In this document: positions 8,793 to 18,076 of the stretch, piece by piece | Numbering within the stretch: the stretch's first letter is position 1 | How the letters are laid out: each line of letters opens with the position of its first letter | Source: Achromobacter dolens | Lineage (GTDB): Bacteria > Pseudomonadota > Gammaproteobacteria > Burkholderiales > Burkholderiaceae_B | NCBI RefSeq assembly: GCF_902859745.1 | Contig: NZ_CADIJW010000020.1 | Span: 1-64,000 of the forward strand | Direction: 5' to 3' | Length of the DNA: 64,000 bases | Position numbers and translations under genes: made by a program | Notes under the pieces: model-generated | Told to the model about the DNA's origin: nothing | Database searches by the model: none | What the model saw: the letters and a program-made list of their open reading frames with translations, nothing else

Positions 8793-10298
8793 ATGGAATT
8801 GTTTGACAACCTGATGTTGGGTTTCTCGGTGGCGTTCACGCCCGAGAACCTGTTGTACGCGCTGCTGGGCTGCGTCCTGGGTACGCTGATCGGCGTGCTG
8901 CCGGGCATCGGCCCGGTCCCGACCATTGCGATGCTGCTGCCGATCACGTACGTGCTGCCGCCGGTGGCCGGCCTGATCATGCTGGCGGGTATCTATTACG
9001 GCGCCCAGTACGGTGGTTCGACCACGGCCATCCTGGTGGCATTGCCAGGGGAAACGTCCGCGGTGGTGACCGTGCTGGACGGTCACCAGATGGCCCGCAA
9101 CGGCCGTGCTGGCGCCGCGCTGGCCATCGCCGCCCTGGGTTCGTTCTTCGCCGGTTGCGTGGCCACGCTGCTGCTGGCCGCCTTCGCGCCCCCGCTGGCT
9201 GAAGTCGCCTTCAAGTTCGGCCCCGCCGAGTACTTCTCGCTGATGTGCCTGGGCCTGGTCGGCGCCGTGGTGCTGGCCTCGGGCTCGCTGCCCAAGGCGA
9301 TCGCGATGATCATCCTGGGTCTGCTGCTGGGCATGGTCGGCACCGACGTCAACTCGGGCGTGGCCCGCTTCGACTTCGGCGTGCCGGAACTGCAGGACGG
9401 CATCGACTTCGCCATCGTGGCCATGGGCGTGTTCGGCTTCGCCGAAATCATGACCAACCTCGAGCAGAAGGAAAACCGCGTCGACATCACCGACAAGATC
9501 GGCACCCTGTACCCGAACAAGCAGGAATTCAAGGAATCCGCGCCCGCCGTGCTGCGTGGCACGGCCCTGGGTTCGGCCCTGGGCATCCTGCCGGGCGGCG
9601 GCGCGGTGCTGTCGTCGTTCGCGTCGTACACGCTGGAAAAGAAGATCTCGAAGAATCCGGAACGCTTCGGCAAGGGCCATCCGGCCGGCCTGGCGGGCCC
9701 GGAATCGGCCAACAACGCGGCCGCGCAGACCTCGTTCATCCCGCTGCTGACCCTGGGTATCCCGGGCAACGCCGTGATGGCGCTGATGGTCGGCGCGATG
9801 ACGATCCACAACATCCAGCCCGGCCCACAAGTGATGACGAGCCACCCCGAGCTGTTCTGGGGCCTGATCGCCTCGATGTGGATCGGCAACCTGATGCTGG
9901 TGGTGCTGAACCTGCCGCTGATCGGCCTGTGGGTCAAGCTGCTCAAGGTGCCCTACCGCATCCTGTTCCCCGCGATCCTGGTGTTCTGCACCATCGGTGT
10001 GTACTCGCTCAACTACAACTCGTTCGACATCTTCACGACGGCCATGTTCGGTATCGTGGGCTATGTCTGGTCGAAGCTGAAGTGCGAAGGCGCGCCGCTG
10101 CTGCTGGGCCTGGTGCTCGGCCCCATGATGGAAGAGAACTTCCGACGCGCCCTGCTGCTGTCGCGCGGCGACTTCAGCACCTTCGTGACGCGTCCGCTGT
10201 CGGCCTCGCTGCTGGCCGTGGCGGTGTTCCTGGTGATCCTGGTGGCCCTGCCGGCGATCCGCAAGAAGCGCGAAGAGACCTTCGTCGAAGAAGATTGA
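8793..10298 (+). CDS. tctA: Tripartite tricarboxylate transporter large permease, TctA family
   Basis: A 501-residue permease with about 12 membrane segments. TctA signatures are present: GVLPGIGP (near residue 30), YYGAQYGGSTTAIL, and the related second-half motifs LPGGGA and PLLTLGIPGNAVMALM, which show the internal repeat of the family. GAGGAG precedes the ATG. It works with the upstream TctB to import a carboxylate driven by an ion gradient. The substrate is unknown. The terminator at 10343-10370 closes the unit. Confidence 0.94.
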   Translation: MELFDNLMLGFSVAFTPENLLYALLGCVLGTLIGVLPGIGPVPTIAMLLPITYVLPPVAGLIMLAGIYYGAQYGGSTTAILVALPGETSAVVTVLDGHQMARNGRAGAALAIAALGSFFAGCVATLLLAAFAPPLAEVAFKFGPAEYFSLMCLGLVGAVVLASGSLPKAIAMIILGLLLGMVGTDVNSGVARFDFGVPELQDGIDFAIVAMGVFGFAEIMTNLEQKENRVDITDKIGTLYPNKQEFKESAPAVLRGTALGSALGILPGGGAVLSSFASYTLEKKISKNPERFGKGHPAGLAGPESANNAAAQTSFIPLLTLGIPGNAVMALMVGAMTIHNIQPGPQVMTSHPELFWGLIASMWIGNLMLVVLNLPLIGLWVKLLKVPYRILFPAILVFCTIGVYSLNYNSFDIFTTAMFGIVGYVWSKLKCEGAPLLLGLVLGPMMEENFRRALLLSRGDFSTFVTRPLSASLLAVAVFLVILVALPAIRKKREETFVEED

Positions 10299-10342
10299 GG
10301 ACGGCGCCGCCGCATTGCGCGGCGGTTTCGCTCCCCACCCGA

Positions 10343-10370
10343 ACCCCCGGCTTGCCGGGGGTTTTTATTT
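10343..10370 (+). terminator. Intrinsic terminator after the first tctA
   Basis: Stem ACCCCCGG/CCGGGGGT (10343-10350, 10355-10362), tetraloop CTTG, then TTTTATTT. Confidence 0.9.
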
Positions 10371-10501
10371 GGGTTCGCGGTTGCGCCGGCGCCAACCGTA
10401 CGCGTTATAAGAAACTAATTGCTACAACGCAATACAGAGTGTGGATGCAAACGCCGGCATCTACGTTAAGCTACGGGTTTACCCCCACGCGATGATTCGA
10501 G

Positions 10502-12106
10502 ATGAATTTCGACTGGAACAACCCCTATCCCACAACGCGTACGCCGGTCTTCGCCCGCAACATCGTGGCCACTTCGCAGCCGCTGGCGGCGCAGGCCGGG
10601 CTGCGCGTATTGGCCGGCGGCGGCAACGCGGTGGATGCGGCCATCGCCGCGGCCGCGACGCTGACGCTGACCGAACCCGTCAGCAATGGCCTGGGATCGG
10701 ATTGCTTCGCCATCGTCTGGGACGGCTCCAAGCTGCATGGCCTGAACGCCTCGGGCCCGGCGCCGACAGCCTGGAGCCCCGACTATTTCCGCCGCCGGCA
10801 CCAGGGCATGATCCCGACCCGCGGTTGGGACAGCGTCACGGTGCCGGGCTGCGTGGCCGGCTGGGCCGCGCTGCATGAAAAACTGGGCCGCGTGTCGTTC
10901 GCCGACGTGCTGGCGCCCGCCATCGACTATGCCGAGCGCGGCTTCGCCGTCAGCCCCATGGTGCACCAGAAGTGGGCCGCACAAGCCGACGTGCTGCAGC
11001 CGCAACCCGGTTTCGCCGAACACTTCCTGCCGCGGGGCCGGGCGCCGCACATCGGCGAGCACTTCACGCTGAAAGGCGCCGCGGCGACGCTCAAGCGCAT
11101 CGCCGCCAGCGGCGGCCGTGATTTCTACGAAGGCGAAACGGCCCACAAGCTGGTGGCCCATGCGCAGGCCCACGAGGCCGCCATGACGCTGGCCGACCTG
11201 CGCGACTACGCGCCGGAATGGGTGACGCCCGTCAGCCAGGCGTATCGCGGCCATACGCTGCACCAGATTCCGCCCAACGGCCAGGGCATCGCCGCCCTCA
11301 TCGCGCTCGGGATCCTGCAGAACTTCGACCTGGCGGCGCGGCCGATCGATCATCCCGACACCCAGCATCTGTTGCTCGAGGCCATGAAGCTGGCGTTCGC
11401 CGATGTCTATGCGCACGTCGCGGACGCGCGCCACATGCGCGTGACGCCCGAACAGATGCTGCGCGCCGACTACCTGGCCGAACGCGCGCGGCTGATCGAT
11501 CCGAATGTCGCCCAGGCATTCGCCTGCGGTCATGCGCCGCAGGGCGGCACGGTCTACCTGACCGCCGCCGACCGCAGCGGCATGATGGTCAGCTTCATCC
11601 AATCGAACTACATGGGGTTCGGTTCGGGCGTGGTGGTGCCGGGCACCGGCGTCAGCCTGCAGAACCGTGGCCATTGCTTCAGCACCGAAGCCGACCACCC
11701 CAACGCGGTGGCGGGTGGCAAGCGCCCCTTCCACACCATCATCCCGGGCTTCCTGATGCGCGACGGCGCGCCGGTCATGAGCTTCGGCGTGATGGGCGGC
11801 AACATGCAGCCGCAAGGCCAGGTACAGACGCTGGTGCGCATGCTCGACTACGGCCAGCAGCCGCAGGCCGCTTGCGACGCGCCGCGCTGGAAATGGAACC
11901 AGGGGCTGGCGGTGGATGTGGAGTCCTCGATGTCCGCCGCCGTGGCGCAAGGCCTGCGCGCCCGCGGCCACGTGCTCGAGGGCATCGATGACCCGTACAT
12001 GGATTTCGGTTCCGGCCAGTTCATCTGGCGCCTGGGCGACCCGGCAGTGGATGGCTACGTCAGCGCCAGCGACAGCCGTCGCGACGGACTCGCCGCCGGC
12101 TTTTGA
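10502..12106 (+). CDS. Gamma-glutamyltransferase family protein
   Basis: A 534-residue Ntn-hydrolase. It carries the GGT N-terminal pattern (GGNAVDAAIAAA; EPVSNGLGSDCF) and the autoprocessing region GGTVYLTAADRSG, where Thr350 is the expected new N-terminal nucleophile of the small subunit. The C-terminal PFHTIIPGF and MGGNMQPQGQ segments are typical of the cytosolic YwrD-like GGT branch. No signal peptide is seen, unlike periplasmic Ggt, so it probably acts in the cytoplasm. A dehydrogenase gene follows 52 bp later, perhaps in one unit. Substrate unknown. Confidence 0.9.
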   Translation: MNFDWNNPYPTTRTPVFARNIVATSQPLAAQAGLRVLAGGGNAVDAAIAAAATLTLTEPVSNGLGSDCFAIVWDGSKLHGLNASGPAPTAWSPDYFRRRHQGMIPTRGWDSVTVPGCVAGWAALHEKLGRVSFADVLAPAIDYAERGFAVSPMVHQKWAAQADVLQPQPGFAEHFLPRGRAPHIGEHFTLKGAAATLKRIAASGGRDFYEGETAHKLVAHAQAHEAAMTLADLRDYAPEWVTPVSQAYRGHTLHQIPPNGQGIAALIALGILQNFDLAARPIDHPDTQHLLLEAMKLAFADVYAHVADARHMRVTPEQMLRADYLAERARLIDPNVAQAFACGHAPQGGTVYLTAADRSGMMVSFIQSNYMGFGSGVVVPGTGVSLQNRGHCFSTEADHPNAVAGGKRPFHTIIPGFLMRDGAPVMSFGVMGGNMQPQGQVQTLVRMLDYGQQPQAACDAPRWKWNQGLAVDVESSMSAAVAQGLRARGHVLEGIDDPYMDFGSGQFIWRLGDPAVDGYVSASDSRRDGLAAGF

Positions 12107-12158
12107 TTGCGTTAAGGTTACTGCCTCAGGTTTTCCTTTCCAACGCGGAGTTCCCTGC

Positions 12159-13064
12159 ATGGCATCGATCGGTACCAAGAGCTACGACGCAGTCGTGGCC
12201 CAGAAAGTCGCATTCCTCGGATTGGGCGTGATGGGCCTGCCCATGGCCGGCCATCTGGCCCGCGCCGGGCACGACGTCACCGTCTACAACCGCACGCCGT
12301 CCAAGGCGCAGGCCTGGGCCAGCGAATTTGGCGGCCACAGCGCGATGACGCCGCGCGAAGCCGTGGCGGGCGCACAGATCGTGTTTGCCTGCGTCGGCAA
12401 TGACGACGACCTGCGCAGCGTCACCCTCGGGCCGGATGGCGCATTCGCCGGCATGGCGCCGGGCGCGGTGTTCGTGGACCACACCACCGCCTCGGCGGAC
12501 GTGGCGCGCGAGCTGTACGCGCAAGCCAAGGACCTGGGCCTGAATTTCATCGATGCGCCAGTGTCCGGCGGCCAGGCCGGCGCCGTCAACGACGTGCTGA
12601 CGGTCATGTGCGGCGGCGAACAGGCGGTGTTCGATGCCATCAAGCCCGTGGCGCAGGCGTTCGGCCGCGCGGTGACGCGCGTGGGCCCCCCGGGAGCCGG
12701 ACAACTGGCCAAGATGGTCAACCAGATCTGTATCGCCGGCATCGTGCAAGGTCTGTCGGAAGCCGTGGCGTTCGGCCAGGCCGCCGACCTGGACATGAAA
12801 CTGGTGCTGGATGTCATCAGCAAGGGCGCCGCGCAAAGCTGGCAGATGGAGAACCGTGGCGGCACCATGGTCGACGACAAGTTCGACTTCGGCTTCGCGG
12901 TCGACTGGATGCGCAAGGATCTCGGCCTGGTGCTGGCCGAGGCGCGCCACAACGGCGCCCGGCTGCCACTGACGGCGCTGGTGGACCAGTTCTACGGCGA
13001 TGTGCAGAAAATGGGCGGCGGCCGCTGGGATACGTCCAGCCTGATCAAGCGCCTGCGCGATTGA
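12159..13064 (+). CDS. NAD(P)-dependent beta-hydroxyacid dehydrogenase
   Basis: A 301-residue enzyme of the 3-hydroxyisobutyrate / tartronate semialdehyde reductase family. The Rossmann motif GLGVMGLPMA starts at residue 21, the substrate motif DAPVSGG lies at 132-138, and the catalytic Lys185 is in GQLAKMVNQ. The start at 12159 has GCGGAG upstream; the longer open frame runs back into the previous gene. It oxidises a 3-hydroxyacid or reduces its semialdehyde; the actual substrate is not readable. The bidirectional terminator at 13081-13111 follows. Confidence 0.92.
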   Translation: MASIGTKSYDAVVAQKVAFLGLGVMGLPMAGHLARAGHDVTVYNRTPSKAQAWASEFGGHSAMTPREAVAGAQIVFACVGNDDDLRSVTLGPDGAFAGMAPGAVFVDHTTASADVARELYAQAKDLGLNFIDAPVSGGQAGAVNDVLTVMCGGEQAVFDAIKPVAQAFGRAVTRVGPPGAGQLAKMVNQICIAGIVQGLSEAVAFGQAADLDMKLVLDVISKGAAQSWQMENRGGTMVDDKFDFGFAVDWMRKDLGLVLAEARHNGARLPLTALVDQFYGDVQKMGGGRWDTSSLIKRLRD

Positions 13065-13080
13065 CCTCCCGCTCGACGTG

Positions 13081-13111
13081 AAAAAAAGCGGCCCCGCGGG
13101 GCCGCTTTTTT
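13081..13111. terminator. Bidirectional intrinsic terminator
   Basis: Stem GCGGCCCC/GGGGCCGC flanked by A7 on the left and T6 on the right. It serves the dehydrogenase on the plus strand and azoR on the minus strand. Confidence 0.92.
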
Positions 13112-13118
13112 CATTGCA

Positions 13119-13751
13119 TCAAGCCGCCTGCAGCGCGCCTCGCGCCGGGGCCAGGTCGAGGGCGTCGATGCGCTGGCGCGCCAGCGCCACGCCTTCGAGC
13201 GCCGCGACTTCGCCCATCGCCATGCCTTCGGCGGCGATGAACGTGACCTCGTTCATGCCCAGGAAGCCCAGCATCTGCCGCAGGTACGGCGTCATGGTGT
13301 CGTTGGGCGTGCCTTCGGCCTTGCCGCCACGCGCCGTCAGCACGAACACCTGCTTACCCTTCACCAAGCCCTCGGGAACGCCTTCCGGCGTATAACGGAA
13401 CGTGACGCCGGCACGGGCGACATGGTCCAGGTAGGTCTTGAACTGCGCCGGCAGGTTGAAGTTGTAGACCGGCACGGCGAACACGATGCGGTCCGCCCGC
13501 ATCAGCTCGGCCACCAGCGCGTCGCTGCGTTCGACGATGCGCTGCTGCTCGACGCTGCGGACGTCGGCCGGCGTGAACAGGGCGCCGGCGGTCGCGCCGT
13601 CGAAATAGGGCAGCGGCTCGGCGCCGATATCGCGCACGGTGACGACGGCGGCCGGATCGGCCTGCTTGGCGCGGGCAACCATATGGTCGGCCAATTGCTT
13701 GCTGTGCGAGCGCTCGCCCAGAATCGAGGACAGGATGACAAGGGTTTTCAT
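13119..13751 (-). CDS. azoR: FMN-dependent NADH-azoreductase
   Basis: A 210-residue flavodoxin-fold quinone/azo reductase. The N-terminal MKTLVILSSILGERSHSKQL forms the FMN phosphate loop; PVYNFNLPAQFKTYLDH (near residues 93-109) and the LTARGG loop are AzoR hallmarks. It probably gives two-electron reduction of quinones. GGAGATC lies 7 nt before the ATG at 13751; 16 extra upstream residues in the open frame look non-coding. It is divergent from a LysR regulator that very likely controls it. Confidence 0.94.
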   Translation of the reverse strand: MKTLVILSSILGERSHSKQLADHMVARAKQADPAAVVTVRDIGAEPLPYFDGATAGALFTPADVRSVEQQRIVERSDALVAELMRADRIVFAVPVYNFNLPAQFKTYLDHVARAGVTFRYTPEGVPEGLVKGKQVFVLTARGGKAEGTPNDTMTPYLRQMLGFLGMNEVTFIAAEGMAMGEVAALEGVALARQRIDALDLAPARGALQAA

Positions 13752-13846
13752 AACGTGATCTCCAGTGCGGACCGCGAAAAGCGCGCGTCCTGAATGCATG
13801 ACGTCACTGTAGATCGCTTAATTATTCACATAAACCCATGTATGAT

Positions 13847-13871
13847 GAACTATTCGTTCCAGGTATAGAAC
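13847..13871. promoter_or_regulatory. Interleaved GAAC/GTTC inverted repeats, candidate LysR operator
   Basis: GAAC-N5-GTTC (13847-13859) shares its right arm with GTTC-N8-GAAC (13856-13871), in the azoR-lysR divergent region just before the LysR start codon. Surroundings are AT-rich and suit promoters in both directions. Confidence 0.4.
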
Positions 13872-13875
13872 AATC

Positions 13876-14817
13876 ATGCAAGACCTAAACGACCTCTACT
13901 ACTTTTCCCAAGTCGTCGAGCAGGGCGGTTTCAGCGCCGCGGCGCGGGCGCTGGATATCCCCAAATCGCGCCTGTCGCGCCGCATTTCGCACCTGGAAGA
14001 AAGCCTGGGGGTAAGGCTTTTGCAGCGCACCACCCGACGCCTGCGCCTGACCGCAGCCGGCGAGCGCTACCTGCATTACTGCCGGGAAATGGCCGCCTCG
14101 GCCCGCGCGGCCGACGATGCCATGCGCCAGTTGCAGTCCCAGCCCGCAGGGCCGGTGGTGGTCAGTTGCCCGGTGTCGATCGCGCAAGACGTGCTGGCGC
14201 CGCTGCTGCCGGAATTCCTCGATGCCTGGCCGGCAATCTCGGTACAACTGCTGGTGACCAACCGCCGGGTCGACCTGATCCGCGAAGGCGTGGACCTGGC
14301 CTTGCGCGTGAGGACCAAGCTCGATACCGATGCCGAACTGGTGGTACGCCACCTGGGCACCGCGCGCGGCACGCTGGTGGCCAGCCCCGGCTACCTGCAG
14401 CGCCACGGTGCGCCCGACACCCCGCAGGACCTGGCCTCGCACACGACGTTGAGCTTCAGCGATCCGCAGAATGAGGTGCGTTGGCCGCTGCGGAACGACA
14501 AGGGCGAAGAGGTGCATATCGAACTCAAGCCGCAGTTGTCGTGCAACGACTTCATCGTGCTGGTGGAGGCCGCCGTGCGCGGCCGCGGCATCGCGCTGCT
14601 GCCGTCGATCGCGACCCAGGAGGAACTGCGCCGCGGCCAACTGGTGCCGGTCCTGCCGCAGTGGCAGTCGCCGGAAGGCATCGTCCACTGCATCTATCCG
14701 TCGCGGCGCGGCATGATGCCGGCGGTGCGCACCTTGCTGGATTTTCTGTCGCAGCGCCTGCCCCCCACCTACCAGCGGCTGGAGAAGCAAGGCGCCACGG
14801 CGCCTGCCGCTCAGTAG
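13876..14817 (+). CDS. LysR family transcriptional regulator
   Basis: A 313-residue regulator with an N-terminal winged helix (LYYFSQVVEQGGFSAAARAL, then PKSRLSRRISHLEE near residues 30-43) and a periplasmic-binding-like effector domain. It resembles the subgroup that governs adjacent quinone reductase or azoreductase genes. It is divergent from azoR over 124 bp, the usual geometry for autoregulation plus activation of the neighbour. Its 3' end overlaps that of the convergent reductase gene by 7 bp. Confidence 0.92.
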   Translation: MQDLNDLYYFSQVVEQGGFSAAARALDIPKSRLSRRISHLEESLGVRLLQRTTRRLRLTAAGERYLHYCREMAASARAADDAMRQLQSQPAGPVVVSCPVSIAQDVLAPLLPEFLDAWPAISVQLLVTNRRVDLIREGVDLALRVRTKLDTDAELVVRHLGTARGTLVASPGYLQRHGAPDTPQDLASHTTLSFSDPQNEVRWPLRNDKGEEVHIELKPQLSCNDFIVLVEAAVRGRGIALLPSIATQEELRRGQLVPVLPQWQSPEGIVHCIYPSRRGMMPAVRTLLDFLSQRLPPTYQRLEKQGATAPAAQ

Positions 14818-15740
14818 CCGCGCTCGCGCTCGACCACGCCGGTGATGGGCTCGCCGCGCATCAGCCGGGCGACCTTGCCAGCAATCTGCTCGATGCTTTC
14901 GTCGCGCAGCGTGCGGGCGGCGATGTGCGGCGTGACATGCACGCGCGGATCGCGCCAGAACGGATGGTCCTTGGGCAGCGGCTCGGTATGGAACACGTCG
15001 AGCGTCGCGCCGGCGATCTCGCCCTCTTCCAGCATCCGCACCAGGTCTTCCTCGACCAGGTGTTCACCACGGCCGACGTTGACCAGATGCGCCTCGGGCA
15101 GCAGTTGGCCGAGCGTGTCGCGGTTGAGGATGCCACGGGTGTCGGGCGTGAGCGGCAGCACGTTCACCAGGAAGCGAGTGCGCGCCAGGAAGGCCGGCAA
15201 CGCGTCCTGCCCGGAGAAGGACTCCACGCCGGGGATCTCGCGCGGCGTGCGCGACCAGCCCGCCACCGGATAACCGAACTCGGCCAGCGTCTGCGCCACG
15301 CGCGCGCCCACCTGGCCCAGGCCCAGCACGCCCACCGGCCAATCGGCCTGGCGCGTGCCTTCGCGGGTATCCCAGTGCTGGCGCGCCTGTGATTCGTCGA
15401 AGGCCTGGAAGTCGCGCGACACGCGCAGCAGCGCGTACAGGGCGTACTCGGCCATCTGCACCGACATGCCCGCGTCCTCGAGGCGGACGATGCGCACGTG
15501 CGGCGGGATTTCCTTCATCTTGAGCAAGGCATCCACGCCCGCGCCCAGATTGAACAACGTCTCGATGCGGGTCTCGTGCCGGAACAGTTCCACAGGAGGT
15601 TTCCACACCAGGGCGACCTCGGCGCCGGAGGGCGGGCCATCGGGATTCCAGACGGAAATGCGACAGCCGGGCATGGCGGCTTGCAGGCGCGGGACCCAGA
15701 CGTCGGGGTCGTGCAGGGGGCAGGCGAAAAGGATATGCAT
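14811..15740 (-). CDS. ghrA: Glyoxylate/hydroxypyruvate reductase A-type 2-hydroxyacid dehydrogenase
   Basis: A 309-residue D-isomer-specific 2-hydroxyacid dehydrogenase. The NAD(P) motif GVLGLGQVGARVA lies near residues 135-147; the catalytic Arg is in FNLGAGVDALL or LVNVGRGEHL, Glu in the TLDVFHTEPLP region, and His in HVTPHIAA. The GhrA type is suggested by length and by MHILFACPLHDPDVW at the N-terminus. It reduces glyoxylate or hydroxypyruvate. The start at 15740 is chosen because the upstream extension lacks similarity. Transcription comes from the region shared with the TctA terminator. Confidence 0.88.
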   Translation of the reverse strand: MHILFACPLHDPDVWVPRLQAAMPGCRISVWNPDGPPSGAEVALVWKPPVELFRHETRIETLFNLGAGVDALLKMKEIPPHVRIVRLEDAGMSVQMAEYALYALLRVSRDFQAFDESQARQHWDTREGTRQADWPVGVLGLGQVGARVAQTLAEFGYPVAGWSRTPREIPGVESFSGQDALPAFLARTRFLVNVLPLTPDTRGILNRDTLGQLLPEAHLVNVGRGEHLVEEDLVRMLEEGEIAGATLDVFHTEPLPKDHPFWRDPRVHVTPHIAARTLRDESIEQIAGKVARLMRGEPITGVVERERGY

Positions 15741-15801
15741 GGCGTAGATCCGGACAGGCTCGGGAAATCGCAAGCATGGGGGAAGACGGCGCACAAATCA
15801 A

Positions 15802-15827
15802 ACGGCCCGGCGTGAACGCCGGGCCGT
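15802..15827 (-). terminator. Terminator-like hairpin after the second tctA
   Basis: A perfect 12-bp inverted repeat, ACGGCCCGGCGT/ACGCCGGGCCGT, followed on the minus strand by TTTGATTTG. It lies directly downstream of the tctA stop. Confidence 0.75.
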
Positions 15828-15853
15828 GTCTGAAACGCGGAACGCGGAGCCGG

Positions 15854-17377
15854 TCAGGCGGCCTGGGTGACCTGCGGCTTGTTCTTGTTCTTGCCGCGGC
15901 GCAGGAAGGCCCACACCTGCAGCAGGATGAGCAGCGCGCTGGCGCCGATGAACCAGGCGCTGATCGGACGTTCGATGAACACCGCCAGGTCACCGCGCGA
16001 CAACAGCAAGGCGCGGCGGAAGTTCTCTTCGACCATGGGCCCCAGCACGAAGCCGAGCAGGATCGGCGCGACCGAGAATTCCAGCGTCATCAGGACGGCG
16101 CCGATCACGCCAAAAGCCAGCACTTCCCAGATCTGGAAGAGACTGTTCTGGGTGCTGAACACGCCCACCGCGATGAAGAACAGCGCCGACGGGAACAGGT
16201 AGCGGTAAGGCACCTGCAGCAGCTTGACCCAGACGCCGATCAGCGGCACGTTGAGCACCATGAGCAGCACGTTGCCAACCCAGAAGCTGGCGATCAGGCC
16301 CCAGAAGATGTCCGGATGCTCGGTGATCAGTTGCGGGCCGGGCTGGATGCCCTGGATCAGCAGCGCGCCCAGGATCAGCGCCATCACCGCGTCGCCGGGG
16401 ATGCCCAGGCTCATCGTGGGGATGAAGTCGACCTGCGTCTTCGAGTGCGACGAGGCTTCGGGCGAGGCCACGCCGGCGATCATGCCGGTGCCGAACTTCT
16501 CGGGCGTCTTGGAGATCTTGCGTTCCAGCGCGTAGGCCACGAAGGTGGTGATGGTCGGGCCGGTGCCGGGCATGGCGCCGAACAGCGTGCCCACGGCGGT
16601 GCCGCGCACCATCGGCCAGAAGGCCGTCTTCAGTTCCTGCTTGCTGGGACGCATGTCGCGCAGGCGCAGCTTGGCGCCGCTGCCGATGATGGTCATGCGG
16701 TTGACGCTCATCAGGAAGTCGGCCACGCCGAACAGGCCCATCGAGATCGCCACCAGTTCCAGGCCGTCGGACAGGTCGAGCAGGCCGAACGAGAAGCGGA
16801 TGGTGCCGGTGTTCACGTCGGTGCCGACCACGCCGCACATCAGGCCGAACAGCGTCATGGCCACGCCCTTGAGCGGCGAACCGCGCGACATGGTGGCGCC
16901 GGCCAGCAGGCCCAGCAGCATGATCGAGAAAATCTCGGTCGGGCCGAACTTGAAGGCGACTTCGACCAGCAGCGGCGAGGCGAAGATCATGACGATGATG
17001 CCGACCGAGGCCGCGAAGAACGAGCAGATCATCGTGATGCCGAGCGCCGTTCCTCCCTTGCCCTGTTTGGTCAATGGATACCCGTCAAGGCACGTCACCG
17101 CGTGCGGCGGGTGCGAAGGCAGGTTGAGCAGGATCGCGCCGATGGCGCCGCCGTACTGCGAACCGTAGAAGATGCCGGCCAGCATCAGGATGGCAGGCAC
17201 CGGCTGCATCACGTAAGTCAGCGGCAGCAGGATCGAGATGGCCGACAGCGCGCCCATGCCGGGCAGCACGCCGATGAGGTTACCCACCAGCACGCCGAAG
17301 AACGACCACATCAGGTTGTGGAGCTGGAAGGCGACGCCGAAGCCGTACCAGAGGTCGGTCAAAGCTTGAGAAATCAT
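15854..17377 (-). CDS. tctA: Tripartite tricarboxylate transporter large permease, TctA family
   Basis: A 507-residue inner-membrane permease with about 12 membrane segments. Motifs GVLPGMGALSAISILLPLTY and FYGSQYGGAIGAILLNLP mark the first half, and MPGTGPTITTF and MSLGIPGDAVMALILG the second. It is the carboxylate-translocating subunit and pairs with TctB six base pairs upstream. The nearby TctDE two-component system suggests citrate or a related tricarboxylate, but no binding protein is adjacent. Confidence 0.95.
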   Translation of the reverse strand: MISQALTDLWYGFGVAFQLHNLMWSFFGVLVGNLIGVLPGMGALSAISILLPLTYVMQPVPAILMLAGIFYGSQYGGAIGAILLNLPSHPPHAVTCLDGYPLTKQGKGGTALGITMICSFFAASVGIIVMIFASPLLVEVAFKFGPTEIFSIMLLGLLAGATMSRGSPLKGVAMTLFGLMCGVVGTDVNTGTIRFSFGLLDLSDGLELVAISMGLFGVADFLMSVNRMTIIGSGAKLRLRDMRPSKQELKTAFWPMVRGTAVGTLFGAMPGTGPTITTFVAYALERKISKTPEKFGTGMIAGVASPEASSHSKTQVDFIPTMSLGIPGDAVMALILGALLIQGIQPGPQLITEHPDIFWGLIASFWVGNVLLMVLNVPLIGVWVKLLQVPYRYLFPSALFFIAVGVFSTQNSLFQIWEVLAFGVIGAVLMTLEFSVAPILLGFVLGPMVEENFRRALLLSRGDLAVFIERPISAWFIGASALLILLQVWAFLRRGKNKNKPQVTQAA

Positions 17378-17383
17378 GACGCA

Positions 17384-17863
17384 TCAACCCCAGCGAAACA
17401 GCGGCAGCTGCAGTTGCAGCGCCCACCAGAAAACCACCACCGCGATCACGGACATGCCGAGCGACAGTACGAACGCCTGCTTGACCGTGTTCTTGCGGTC
17501 GCCCAGGGCGGAGATGAAGACGATAGCGAAGGTCGCTGGCAGCAGGCCGCCATAGTGGCCCAGCAGCAGGAACGCCAGCGTGCCCAGCAGGATGCAGGCG
17601 CTGCCGCGGAAATCCGGCAGGCCATGCGCGTGGCCGTCGCCCGGCGCCGGAGGCGTGGCCTCGCCGGAGCGTGCCGAGATGGCGATCAGGATCCCCGTCA
17701 ATGCGAGCAGGCCGCCCAATGCCGCGGGAAAGAACCCGGGGCCCATGTGGCTGAGCGTTCCAATGTGATAGTCCGTACCACCGTAGATCGCCCCCAATCC
17801 GACTAGGACCATCAGGGCGCCGCCGTAATAGTCCTTTCTATTAATTGTTTTTTGCACTTCCAT
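17384..17863 (-). CDS. tctB: Tripartite tricarboxylate transporter small membrane subunit, TctB family
   Basis: A 159-residue protein with four membrane segments and the MGPGFFPAALG motif (near residues 40-50). A strong AGGAGG lies before the ATG at 17863. It is followed by tctA after 6 bp. A 213-bp leader separates it from tctE and contains a 7-bp stem (17919-17925 with 17936-17942), so it may have its own promoter under TctD control. Confidence 0.9.
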   Translation of the reverse strand: MEVQKTINRKDYYGGALMVLVGLGAIYGGTDYHIGTLSHMGPGFFPAALGGLLALTGILIAISARSGEATPPAPGDGHAHGLPDFRGSACILLGTLAFLLLGHYGGLLPATFAIVFISALGDRKNTVKQAFVLSLGMSVIAVVVFWWALQLQLPLFRWG

Positions 17864-18076
17864 CCTCCTGAAGCAGGGCCGTGCGGGCCCCTGGGATGCC
17901 GCCCGGAACGAGCGCCACCCGGCCTTTTCAACAACAGGCCGGTTCGCAGGTTAAGGATGGAACCTGCTAATTCGCTTTCTATGCGCTGTCGAGTCCCTGA
18001 ATTCGGGGGTTATCCCTGATGGGAATCCACGAGCGGCGCTATGAAGGCCAGGGAGAAAGATTGAAAGCTTTGGCGA

